Shown piece by piece: positions 26,864 to 33,598 of a stretch of 64,000 nt of DNA (positions within the stretch are counted from its first letter, which is position 1; the number at the start of each line of letters is the position of its first letter). The position numbers and the translations under genes were made by a program. The notes under the pieces are model-generated. The model saw only the letters and a program-made list of their open reading frames with translations, was not told where the DNA came from and did not search any database. Origin of the DNA: Castellaniella sp. (GTDB lineage: Bacteria > Pseudomonadota > Gammaproteobacteria > Burkholderiales > Burkholderiaceae_B); assembly GCF_034675845.1 (NCBI RefSeq), contig NZ_JAUCCU010000001.1, forward strand, positions 1,240,001 to 1,304,000, given 5' to 3'.

Positions 26864-27385
26864 TCATGGCCACCACAGCCCGAAGCGTATCAGCACGGCG
26901 GCAAGCAGCAAGGCATACAGTGCAGCAAAGATGTCATCGATCATGACGCCAAAACCATTCTTGAAACGGCGATCCAGCACGCTGACCGGTGGGGGCTTAA
27001 GAATATCGAAGCCACGAAACAGCGCAACCCCGGTCAACTGCGACCAAAACCCTGCAGGCAGCAGCCACAAAACCAGCCAAATCGCAACGATTTCATCCCA
27101 GTTGATGCCACCGTAATCGGCCACGCCCAGATCCTGGCCAGCACGCTGTGCCGCCCAGCAACCCACCAGAAAGGACAGCAACAAGAGCGCCGCGATCCAA
27201 CCATCGGGCAGGCCCTGCAGGCACAGCGCCCAGATCAGCCAACCGACCAAAGTCCCCCAGGTGCCGGGGGCCGGATAGATCAGGCCGGAACCAAAGCCAA
27301 AGGCCAGGATGCGTTCCGGTCGCGAAAACACCCAACGCGCTGTCGGGCGGGGGATAGGGGCGCGTGTACTAAAACCAAAGGACAT
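26864..27385 (-). CDS. pgpA: Phosphatidylglycerophosphatase A
   Basis: This 173-residue inner-membrane phosphatase makes phosphatidylglycerol from its phosphate. Motifs are GSGLIYPAPGTWGTLVG near residue 29 and NWDEIVAIWL and FKNGFGVMIDDIFA, which carry the conserved acidic residues. I took the ATG at 27385 (MSFGFSTRAPIPRP). The much longer open frame upstream overlaps thiL and has no similarity to the family. It follows thiL after 10 bases, as in many proteobacteria. Confidence 0.92.
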   Translation of the reverse strand: MSFGFSTRAPIPRPTARWVFSRPERILAFGFGSGLIYPAPGTWGTLVGWLIWALCLQGLPDGWIAALLLLSFLVGCWAAQRAGQDLGVADYGGINWDEIVAIWLVLWLLPAGFWSQLTGVALFRGFDILKPPPVSVLDRRFKNGFGVMIDDIFAALYALLLAAVLIRFGLWWP

Positions 27386-27395
27386 AGTATCGAGA

Positions 27396-28370
27396 TCAAA
27401 GAGGCGCAGCGAAATGATCAAAACCACGGCGCTGAATGGAGACTTCCTGGCCCTGTGCGTCCAGGACGCGCAGGCCCGACCCACTGCGCAGCGTACCGAC
27501 CCGGGTAATGGGCAAGGCCAACTGGCGCGACAGGGTATCGATTTGTTCGCGCCGCCGCGGATGCGCAGCAAAACATAATTCGTAGGCATCGCCACCCGCC
27601 AGCAGTGCATCGCGGCGCACGGCTTCGTCCAGCCCCTGCAAAGCGGCATGAGCGGGCAAGAAGTCCAGCCAGAGATCAGCCGCGCACTGGCTGGCATCCA
27701 GCAGATGGCCAAGATCCTGCAACAGACCATCGGAGATATCAATGGCGGCATGCGCCACCCCCGCCAGGTAGCGGCCAAGCTTCAGGCGCGGCATGGGCGC
27801 CTCGAGGGCGTTACGGCACAAAGCCAGGCGGGCCGGGTCTGGTGGCAAACTGCCCAGCATCAGCCGCAACGCGATATCAGCCGCCCCCAGTGTCCCTGAC
27901 ACCCAGAGATCATCGCCCAGACGGGCCGCAGCGCGGCGCAAGGCCTGGTGGCGACGGACCTCGCCCATGACGGTAATGCTGAGAATGATCTGGTCGGCGC
28001 CGCCGGTGGTATCCCCGCCGATCAGCGGGCAATGCGCATCACGCGACAGCGCATGAAAACCATCCGCAAAGGCCTGTAGCCAATCGGCATCCACCCGTGG
28101 CAATGAAATCGCCAGGGTGCAGGCCAGCGGGCGCGCACCCATGGCAGCCAGATCAGAAAGATTGACCGCCAGGGCCTTGTGGCCCAGCAAACGCGGATCG
28201 CCATCGGCAAAGAAATGCCGCCCTTCGACCAGCATATCGGTGCTGACGGCAAGATCCCAGCCCTGGGCAGGGGACAACAAGGCGCAGTCGTCGCCGATGC
28301 CCAGCATGCCACTGGGCGCCGGGCGTTTGAAGTACTGCGCGATAAGATCGAATTCGCCCTGTGACTGCAT
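27396..28370 (-). CDS. thiL: Thiamine-monophosphate kinase
   Basis: This 324-residue enzyme phosphorylates thiamine monophosphate to the active diphosphate. N-terminal GEFDLIAQYFKRP, GIGDDCALL near residue 21, VNLSDLAAMGARP and GGDTTGGADQIILSITVMGE match ThiL. It sits between nusB and pgpA in the usual order, with an 18-base gap to nusB, and is probably cotranscribed with them. Confidence 0.94.
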   Translation of the reverse strand: MQSQGEFDLIAQYFKRPAPSGMLGIGDDCALLSPAQGWDLAVSTDMLVEGRHFFADGDPRLLGHKALAVNLSDLAAMGARPLACTLAISLPRVDADWLQAFADGFHALSRDAHCPLIGGDTTGGADQIILSITVMGEVRRHQALRRAAARLGDDLWVSGTLGAADIALRLMLGSLPPDPARLALCRNALEAPMPRLKLGRYLAGVAHAAIDISDGLLQDLGHLLDASQCAADLWLDFLPAHAALQGLDEAVRRDALLAGGDAYELCFAAHPRRREQIDTLSRQLALPITRVGTLRSGSGLRVLDAQGQEVSIQRRGFDHFAAPL

Positions 28371-28388
28371 AGGCTTATCCTGGGTTGC

Positions 28389-28874
28389 TTAGCCGCGGCC
28401 AGCGGACTGGACCTCGGGGGCACGGACCTCGGCGGCCAGCTTATCCAGCACCCCGTTGACAAAGCGATAGCCATCGGTGCCGCCAAAGGATTTGGCGAGT
28501 TCGACGGATTCGTTGATTGCCACGCGGTAAGGGACCTCGGGGTGCTGAACGAGTTCGAAGGTGCCCAGCAACAGGACGGCATGTTCGATGGGGGAGAGTT
28601 CGGGCAAGGGCCGGTCGATGTAGGGCACAAAGCGGGTGCGCAAGGCATCGGCCTGATGCGTGGCCCCCTGGAGCAGGGTGTGATACCACTGGGTATCGGC
28701 CTGGGAGAAATCATCGGCGTCACGCACATGGGCGTCGATCTCGCCGAGTTCGGCAAGGTCAACGCCCCCCCGCAGCAGCCAGGCGTACACCCCTTGGAGG
28801 GCGAATTCTCGGGCCATGCGACGAGCGCTGCGGGCGTTGCTGCGCCCGTTGCGCGGTTTGGACGACTCAGTCAT
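28389..28874 (-). CDS. nusB: Transcription antitermination factor NusB
   Basis: This 161-residue RNA-binding protein acts with NusE/S10 in rRNA antitermination. ARRMAREFALQGVYAWLL near residue 17 and SPIEHAVLLLGTFEL, then VAINESVELAKSFGGTDGYRFVNGVLDKLA, are the family motifs. The start at 28874 (MTESSKPRNGRSN) overlaps the ribH stop by 8 bases; the longer frame upstream is the shadow of ribH. Coupling with ribH is the usual arrangement. Confidence 0.94.
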   Translation of the reverse strand: MTESSKPRNGRSNARSARRMAREFALQGVYAWLLRGGVDLAELGEIDAHVRDADDFSQADTQWYHTLLQGATHQADALRTRFVPYIDRPLPELSPIEHAVLLLGTFELVQHPEVPYRVAINESVELAKSFGGTDGYRFVNGVLDKLAAEVRAPEVQSAGRG

Positions 28875-29394
28875 CGACTTCCTCTTCGAAGTCGTCACCT
28901 TCATCGTCCTCGTCATCGTCGTCGTCGTCGGACTCCGGTTCCAGAGCAGCAACGAGATTGGCCATTTCGACAGCGGCACGGGCGCAATCGCGGCCTTTGT
29001 CGGCGGCACGGGTCTGGGCCTGTTCGTCGGTTTCGACCGTGAGCACGCCATTGGCCACCGGGATGCCGGTTTCAAGGGCAACGCGGCTGATGGCGGATGC
29101 GGATTCGTTGCTGACGATCTCGAAGTGATAGGTCTCGCCACGGATCACGGCACCCAACGCAATCAGGGCATCAAATTCGAAGGATTCGGCCATCTGTGCA
29201 AGAGCCACGCCGAGTTCCAGCGCACCCGGCACGGAAGCCACCATGATATCCCGTTCATCCACACCCAAGGCAGCAAGCTCGTCCAGGCAGGTTTGTAGTT
29301 CGGCTTCGCCGATTTCGGCATTGAATCGGGCACGCACGATGCCAATGTGCAGGCCTTCGCCGTTCATGTCGGGGGTCATCACATAAGGGTTCAT
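28867..29394 (-). CDS. ribH: 6,7-dimethyl-8-ribityllumazine synthase with long acidic tail
   Basis: This 175-residue enzyme makes lumazine, the penultimate riboflavin precursor, and the family forms large hollow shells. Core motifs are IVRARFNAEI near residue 20, VPGALELGVAL, IALGAVIRGETYHFE and PVANGVLTVETDEQA. The last 22 residues are nearly all Asp/Glu (six consecutive Asp, then EDDEGDD and FEEEVDD), beyond the normal end of the family. The DNA there is a TCG/TCA-rich repeat, prone to slippage. It follows ribBA after 11 bases. Confidence 0.94.
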   Translation of the reverse strand: MNPYVMTPDMNGEGLHIGIVRARFNAEIGEAELQTCLDELAALGVDERDIMVASVPGALELGVALAQMAESFEFDALIALGAVIRGETYHFEIVSNESASAISRVALETGIPVANGVLTVETDEQAQTRAADKGRDCARAAVEMANLVAALEPESDDDDDDEDDEGDDFEEEVDD

Positions 29395-29405
29395 AGCCGT
29401 GATTC

Positions 29406-30593
29406 CTATTGGGTTGGGGCGTTATCGGCGCCCGGTTCATTATGGTAACCCGTAATGGTCAGGGAGAAGCCCGCCATACTGGGCATTTTGCGTGGTCGCG
29501 CCAGCAGCCGCGCCTGGCCCACACCCAGGTCGCGCAGGATCTGGGCGCCAATGCCGAAAGTGCGCAAGCTATGGCGCTCGCCACTGAGCACGGCAGCCGC
29601 AACCGGCGTGGCGTCAGGGCTACGGGCCCAGGCGTCGAATTGGGCAAACAGCAGGTCGGCCTGTCCATGGCAGTTCATCAGCACGACCACCCCGCTGGGC
29701 GCAGCGGCAATGGTGCGCAGCGCCTGGGGGATCGTCCAGCTATGGTTGGTCGTGCATTCGCATAAAAGATCCATCACACTGGTGGGTTCGTGTACCCGCA
29801 CCAGGGTTTCCTGGTCTGGCTGGATATGGCCATGAACCAGCGCCAGATGTGGTGCGCCAGATGCCCGATCACGGTAGGCAACCGCCTGGAATTCACCCCA
29901 TGGCGTGGTGACAGAGCGCGTGACCAAGCGCTCGACCATGGTTTCGTGCTCGCTGCGATACTGGATAAGATCGGCGATTGTGCCGATTTTCAGGCCGTGT
30001 TCTTGGGCAAAGACCATCAGGTCCGGCAGACGGGCCATCGAACCATCGGGCTTGAGAATCTCGCAGATGACCGCTGCCGGGGTCAGGCCAGCCATGGCAG
30101 TGAGGTCGCAACCGGCCTCGGTGTGGCCTGCCCGCACCAGCACGCCGCCGGGCTCGGCCCGCACGGGAAAAATATGCCCGGGCTGCACCAGATCGGCCGG
30201 GCGGGCATCGCGGGCCACAGCGGCCTGAATGGTACGCGCCCGGTCGGCGGCGGAGATCCCGGTATCCACCCCCTGGGCGGCCTCGATGGACACGGTGAAG
30301 TTCGTGCCATAGCGGGTGCCGTTCTGGTTTGCCATCATCGGCAACTGCAGTTGATTGCAGCGATCCTGGGTCAGGGTCAGGCAGACCAGACCACGGGCAT
30401 GGGTGACCATGAAATTAATGGCATCGGGGGTGACGAAATCAGCCGCCATGACGAGGTCGCCCTCGTTTTCGCGGTCTTCTTCGTCAACCAGAATGACCAT
30501 ATGACCGGCGCGCAATTCGGCCACGATTTCCTGTACGGAGGAAATCACAAAGGGCGATGCCGGATCAGGCAGCGCCTGGGTATCCGTATTCAT
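29406..30593 (-). CDS. ribBA: 3,4-dihydroxy-2-butanone 4-phosphate synthase fused to degenerate GTP cyclohydrolase II
   Basis: The protein has 395 residues. The N-terminal half is an intact RibB: DEEDRENEGDLVMAADF near residue 37, THARGLVCLTL, and HTEAGCDLTAMAGL; it makes the four-carbon riboflavin precursor. The C-terminal half has the length of GTP cyclohydrolase II but lacks its zinc motif. Where SECLTGD...RCDCG is expected it reads VHEPTSVMDLLCECTTNHSW. It should therefore not hydrolyse GTP, and a separate RibA is needed elsewhere. Only 65 bases separate it from ftsY, so no FMN riboswitch fits upstream. Confidence 0.92.
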   Translation of the reverse strand: MNTDTQALPDPASPFVISSVQEIVAELRAGHMVILVDEEDRENEGDLVMAADFVTPDAINFMVTHARGLVCLTLTQDRCNQLQLPMMANQNGTRYGTNFTVSIEAAQGVDTGISAADRARTIQAAVARDARPADLVQPGHIFPVRAEPGGVLVRAGHTEAGCDLTAMAGLTPAAVICEILKPDGSMARLPDLMVFAQEHGLKIGTIADLIQYRSEHETMVERLVTRSVTTPWGEFQAVAYRDRASGAPHLALVHGHIQPDQETLVRVHEPTSVMDLLCECTTNHSWTIPQALRTIAAAPSGVVVLMNCHGQADLLFAQFDAWARSPDATPVAAAVLSGERHSLRTFGIGAQILRDLGVGQARLLARPRKMPSMAGFSLTITGYHNEPGADNAPTQ

Positions 30594-30658
30594 TGATGCT
30601 ATTCCTGTAAAGAGGCGGTTCTGCTGGAAAACCCCATATTAGAACCATCCTGAATTCT

Positions 30659-31951
30659 TCATTTTAGCGAGTCTGGGCGGCCACCCAGCAGGGCGTCGGC
30701 AAATTCAGCGGCCACAAAAGGCTGCAGGTCCTGCATGCCCTCGCCCACCCCGATCCAATAGACCGGCACCGGGCGCACCCCCTGGCTACCCGCAGCCACC
30801 GCCGCCAGCGTGCCACCGCGTGCGGTGCCATCCAGCTTGGTGACCACCAGACCGGTCAACCCCAGGGCCGCATCAAAGGCGCGGATCTGGGCCAGGGCGT
30901 TCTGGCCGGTATTGCCATCGACCACCAGCAGGATTTCATGCGGCGCACCAGAATCGGCCTTGGCAATGACCCGCTTGATTTTCTTCAGTTCTTCCATCAG
31001 GTGCAACTGGGTGGGCAGGCGTCCCGCCGTATCCACCAGCACCACATCCGCCGACCGGGCCCGTCCGGCGTTAACCGCATCAAAGGCCACGGCAGCGGGG
31101 TCCCCGCCTTCCTGGGCAATGACGGTGACGCCGTTGCGCGTTCCCCAGGCGACCAACTGTTCGCGCGCAGCGGCACGAAAGGTATCGCCCGCCGCCAGCA
31201 GCACACTGGCCTGACGCGCCTGCAGGGCATGGGTCAGTTTGCCGATGGAGGTGGTCTTGCCCGCGCCGTTGACCCCGGCAATCATGACCACCATCGGGGC
31301 GGCTTCGCCCACGACAAAGGGCTTTTCCAGGACTTTCAGATGATCCGTCAGGATGTCCTGCAACGCGGCCCGCACGGCATCAGGCTGGTCCAGGCGCTGT
31401 TTGCGCACCCGGGCGCGCAACTGGGTCAGCAATTTTTCCGTGGCCTCGACGCCGGCATCCGCCATGATCAAGGCGGTTTCCAGTTCTTCGAACAGGCTCT
31501 CGTCGACCTTGACGCCCACAAACAGACTGCCCAGGCTTTGACCGGTCCGCGACAGGCCTTGCCGCAGCCGCCCCAGCCAGGAGGTGGATTCGGCAGCGGG
31601 CGCAGGGGCGGCGGTCTTGTCCAGGCGGGCCAGAGGGTCCGGCGAAATATTGGGCGTGCCATCGGACCAAGGATCGGGCGGCTGGACGACGTCGGCCTGA
31701 TCGGCGGGCGGGACTGCTGCTGCACGGGTGTCGGGGGCCGGAAGATCGTCGGCAACCAGCGGGGCCGCCTCAGGCGGCGCAGCCGCGGTCTCCGGCAGCG
31801 CGGGCTCAGTCTGAGGCTGAGCCGCAACGACCGCCAGGGTCTCTGGCGGAAGCTCGGTAGGCGCCACTGGCGCAATATCCGGGGTATCGACCAAGTCCTG
31901 AGAAAGATCAGGGACGGGCGGAGATTTTTTGCGTTTAAAGAAACTGAACAT
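30659..31951 (-). CDS. ftsY: Signal recognition particle receptor FtsY
   Basis: This 430-residue GTPase docks ribosome-SRP complexes at the membrane. MFSFFKRKK is the membrane-targeting start. About 110 acidic, Pro/Ala-rich residues follow, then the NG domain with GVNGAGKTTSIGKL (G1), AGDTFRAAAREQL, VDTAGRLPTQ (G3) and TKLDGTARGG (G4). The gene is divergent from rsmD, with 61 bases between the two starts. The length and disordered acidic region are normal for proteobacterial FtsY. Confidence 0.95.
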   Translation of the reverse strand: MFSFFKRKKSPPVPDLSQDLVDTPDIAPVAPTELPPETLAVVAAQPQTEPALPETAAAPPEAAPLVADDLPAPDTRAAAVPPADQADVVQPPDPWSDGTPNISPDPLARLDKTAAPAPAAESTSWLGRLRQGLSRTGQSLGSLFVGVKVDESLFEELETALIMADAGVEATEKLLTQLRARVRKQRLDQPDAVRAALQDILTDHLKVLEKPFVVGEAAPMVVMIAGVNGAGKTTSIGKLTHALQARQASVLLAAGDTFRAAAREQLVAWGTRNGVTVIAQEGGDPAAVAFDAVNAGRARSADVVLVDTAGRLPTQLHLMEELKKIKRVIAKADSGAPHEILLVVDGNTGQNALAQIRAFDAALGLTGLVVTKLDGTARGGTLAAVAAGSQGVRPVPVYWIGVGEGMQDLQPFVAAEFADALLGGRPDSLK

Positions 31952-32012
31952 AGGCTTTACACTGAACGGTCCGGCGAGTGCCCGACGCCGTATCAGAGAT
32001 CACGGGCCGCGC

Positions 32013-32645
32013 ATGAAAAAACATCAGATTCGTATTGTAGGCGGTGACTACCGCCGCACACCCATTACTGTGCCAGATGGCGCACATCTGCGTCCCACCC
32101 CAGACCGGGTGCGCGAGACGCTGTTTAACTGGTTGACCCATTTCTGGGGCGGAGATTTCGCCTCGCGACGGGTGCTGGACCTGTTCGCCGGCAGCGGAGC
32201 CCTAGGCTTCGAGGCGGCATCCCGAGGGGTCGCCCAGGCCCAATTGGTGGAACAGGCCCCTGCCGCTCTGGCTGGCCTGCGGGCGGTACAACAGCGTCTG
32301 CAGGCACCGGCCATCCACATCCACGCGGGCGACGCGCTGGCGTATTTACGAGCTCAGGCCACGCCGACCTTCGACCTGCTGCTGCTGGACCCGCCTTTTG
32401 GCAGCGACTGGCCTGCACGCATCCGGCCCTGGCTGGGCCAGGCACTGCGGCCCGAAGGCCTGTTGTACCTGGAAAGCGACCGCCCGGTGGACGCGCACTG
32501 GGCGGACGACTGGCACGTGCTGCGCCGAGGACGCGCCAGTCAGGTACATTACGCTCTGTTGCAGTTTGCTGCAACGCAGAAAAATCGTAATAATGGCCCC
32601 TCGGCATCGGCCGATGATATTCCTTCCCCACCGGAGCACATATGA
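32013..32645 (+). CDS. rsmD: 16S rRNA (guanine-966-N2)-methyltransferase RsmD
   Basis: This 210-residue SAM-dependent methyltransferase modifies 16S rRNA G966. IRIVGGDYRRTPI and LRPTPDRVRETLFNWL lead into the SAM motif VLDLFAGSGALGFEA near residue 56, and the catalytic LLLDPPF is near residue 125. The start at 32013 (MKKHQIRI) matches the family; the frame also opens 28 codons earlier, inside the ftsY promoter region. It overlaps coaD by 4 bases, the common rsmD-coaD pair. Confidence 0.93.
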   Translation: MKKHQIRIVGGDYRRTPITVPDGAHLRPTPDRVRETLFNWLTHFWGGDFASRRVLDLFAGSGALGFEAASRGVAQAQLVEQAPAALAGLRAVQQRLQAPAIHIHAGDALAYLRAQATPTFDLLLLDPPFGSDWPARIRPWLGQALRPEGLLYLESDRPVDAHWADDWHVLRRGRASQVHYALLQFAATQKNRNNGPSASADDIPSPPEHI

Positions 32646-33148
32646 TCACCGCCGTTTATCCCGGAACATTCGACCCCCTGACCCGTGGGCATGAAGACCT
32701 TGTACGCCGCGCCGCCAGCCTGTTCGACCACGTCGTGGTCGGGGTCGCTGTCAGCCAGAATAAAAAACCTTTCTTCAGCATCCAGGAACGCCTGGAAATC
32801 GCCGAAGAAGTCCTGGGACACTATCCCAATGTCCAGGTGCGCAGCTTTGGCGGGCTGCTGAAGGATTTCGTCCGGGAACAAGAAGCCCGGGTCATCGTGC
32901 GCGGTCTGCGGGCAGTGTCCGATTTTGAATACGAGTTCCAGATGGCAGGCATGAACCGCCACCTGTTGCCCGAGGTCGAGACCCTGTTCATGACGCCATC
33001 CGATCAGTACCAGTTTATTTCGGGCACCATCGTGCGCGAAATCGCGATTCTGGGCGGAGACGTCAGCAAATTTGTGTTCCCCTCAGTAGAGCGCTGGCTG
33101 CACGCCAAGGCCAAGGCCCTGCGCGAACAACAATCGACCGAAAACTGA
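32642..33148 (+). CDS. coaD: Phosphopantetheine adenylyltransferase
   Basis: This 168-residue enzyme catalyses the penultimate step of coenzyme A synthesis. The nucleotidyltransferase TFDPLTRGHEDL (HxGH-like) is at residues 10-21, RGLRAVSDFEYEFQMAGMNR near 90 and QFISGTIVREIA near 128. It is translationally coupled to rsmD. Confidence 0.96.
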   Translation: MITAVYPGTFDPLTRGHEDLVRRAASLFDHVVVGVAVSQNKKPFFSIQERLEIAEEVLGHYPNVQVRSFGGLLKDFVREQEARVIVRGLRAVSDFEYEFQMAGMNRHLLPEVETLFMTPSDQYQFISGTIVREIAILGGDVSKFVFPSVERWLHAKAKALREQQSTEN

Positions 33149-33151
33149 GTC

Positions 33152-33180
33152 TGCCAGCCAGGGCTTCATGCCCGCTGGCA
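33152..33180. terminator. Hairpin between convergent coaD and the MOSC-N gene
   Basis: TGCCAGC...GGGC-TTCAT-GCCC-GCTGGCA forms an 11-base-pair stem with a two-base bulge, just after coaD. There is no T-run, so it is probably a weak or Rho-assisted bidirectional terminator. Confidence 0.55.
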
Positions 33181-33190
33181 CACGGATTGC

Positions 33191-33598
33191 TTAGGCTGGA
33201 TCAGGCCACTGCACCGCAGCGGCATCGGGATGGATTTTCAGCAGGCGGCAGGGCTGGCCCAGCCATTGTGTGAACCAGGCGGCGGCCAGATCGCCCTCGT
33301 CGACGGCACGCACGGCCTGCCGTCCCACCTGTGCCTGGCATTCGACGCTGGTATCGTCCTCGATGACATCCAGGGGGATATCCAGGCGTAGCATGCCCGG
33401 AGCGCGCACCACCAGATAGCCAAATCGCAGGCTGAGTTCAAGGCCCGACAATCCCGGGGCCTGCTCGGTGTTCAGGCAGGCATGATCCGGGCCAACCAAC
33501 AGCCAGCGACGATCGTAGGCCTGGGCCCGTTCGTCGGCCACGGGGCTGGCGCCGACAATTGGTTGTGCGGTGGTGTGATTCATGATGATCCTTTTCAT
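33191..33598 (-). CDS. MOSC N-terminal beta-barrel domain protein, truncated
   Basis: This 135-residue protein corresponds only to the MOSC_N domain: AYDRRWLLVGPDHACLNTEQ near residue 28, and it stops just after WLGQPCRLLKIHP, where the sulfur-carrying MOSC domain normally begins. The catalytic Cys-containing MOSC domain (molybdenum-cofactor sulfurase-like) is missing. The ATG at 33598 overlaps the asmA stop by 4 bases, suggesting coupling; a second ATG at 33583, with AAGGATC in front, is equally possible. It may be a decayed gene or a self-standing domain of unknown role. Confidence 0.65.
   Translation of the reverse strand: MKRIIMNHTTAQPIVGASPVADERAQAYDRRWLLVGPDHACLNTEQAPGLSGLELSLRFGYLVVRAPGMLRLDIPLDVIEDDTSVECQAQVGRQAVRAVDEGDLAAAWFTQWLGQPCRLLKIHPDAAAVQWPDPA

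Noticed and set aside
28875..29141. Longer start for nusB inside ribH
   Set aside because: The added residues are the out-of-frame translation of ribH and its acidic repeat; family similarity begins at MTESSK.
30594..30658. FMN riboswitch before ribBA
   Set aside because: Only 65 bases lie between ftsY and ribBA, too short for the element, and no conserved core is seen.
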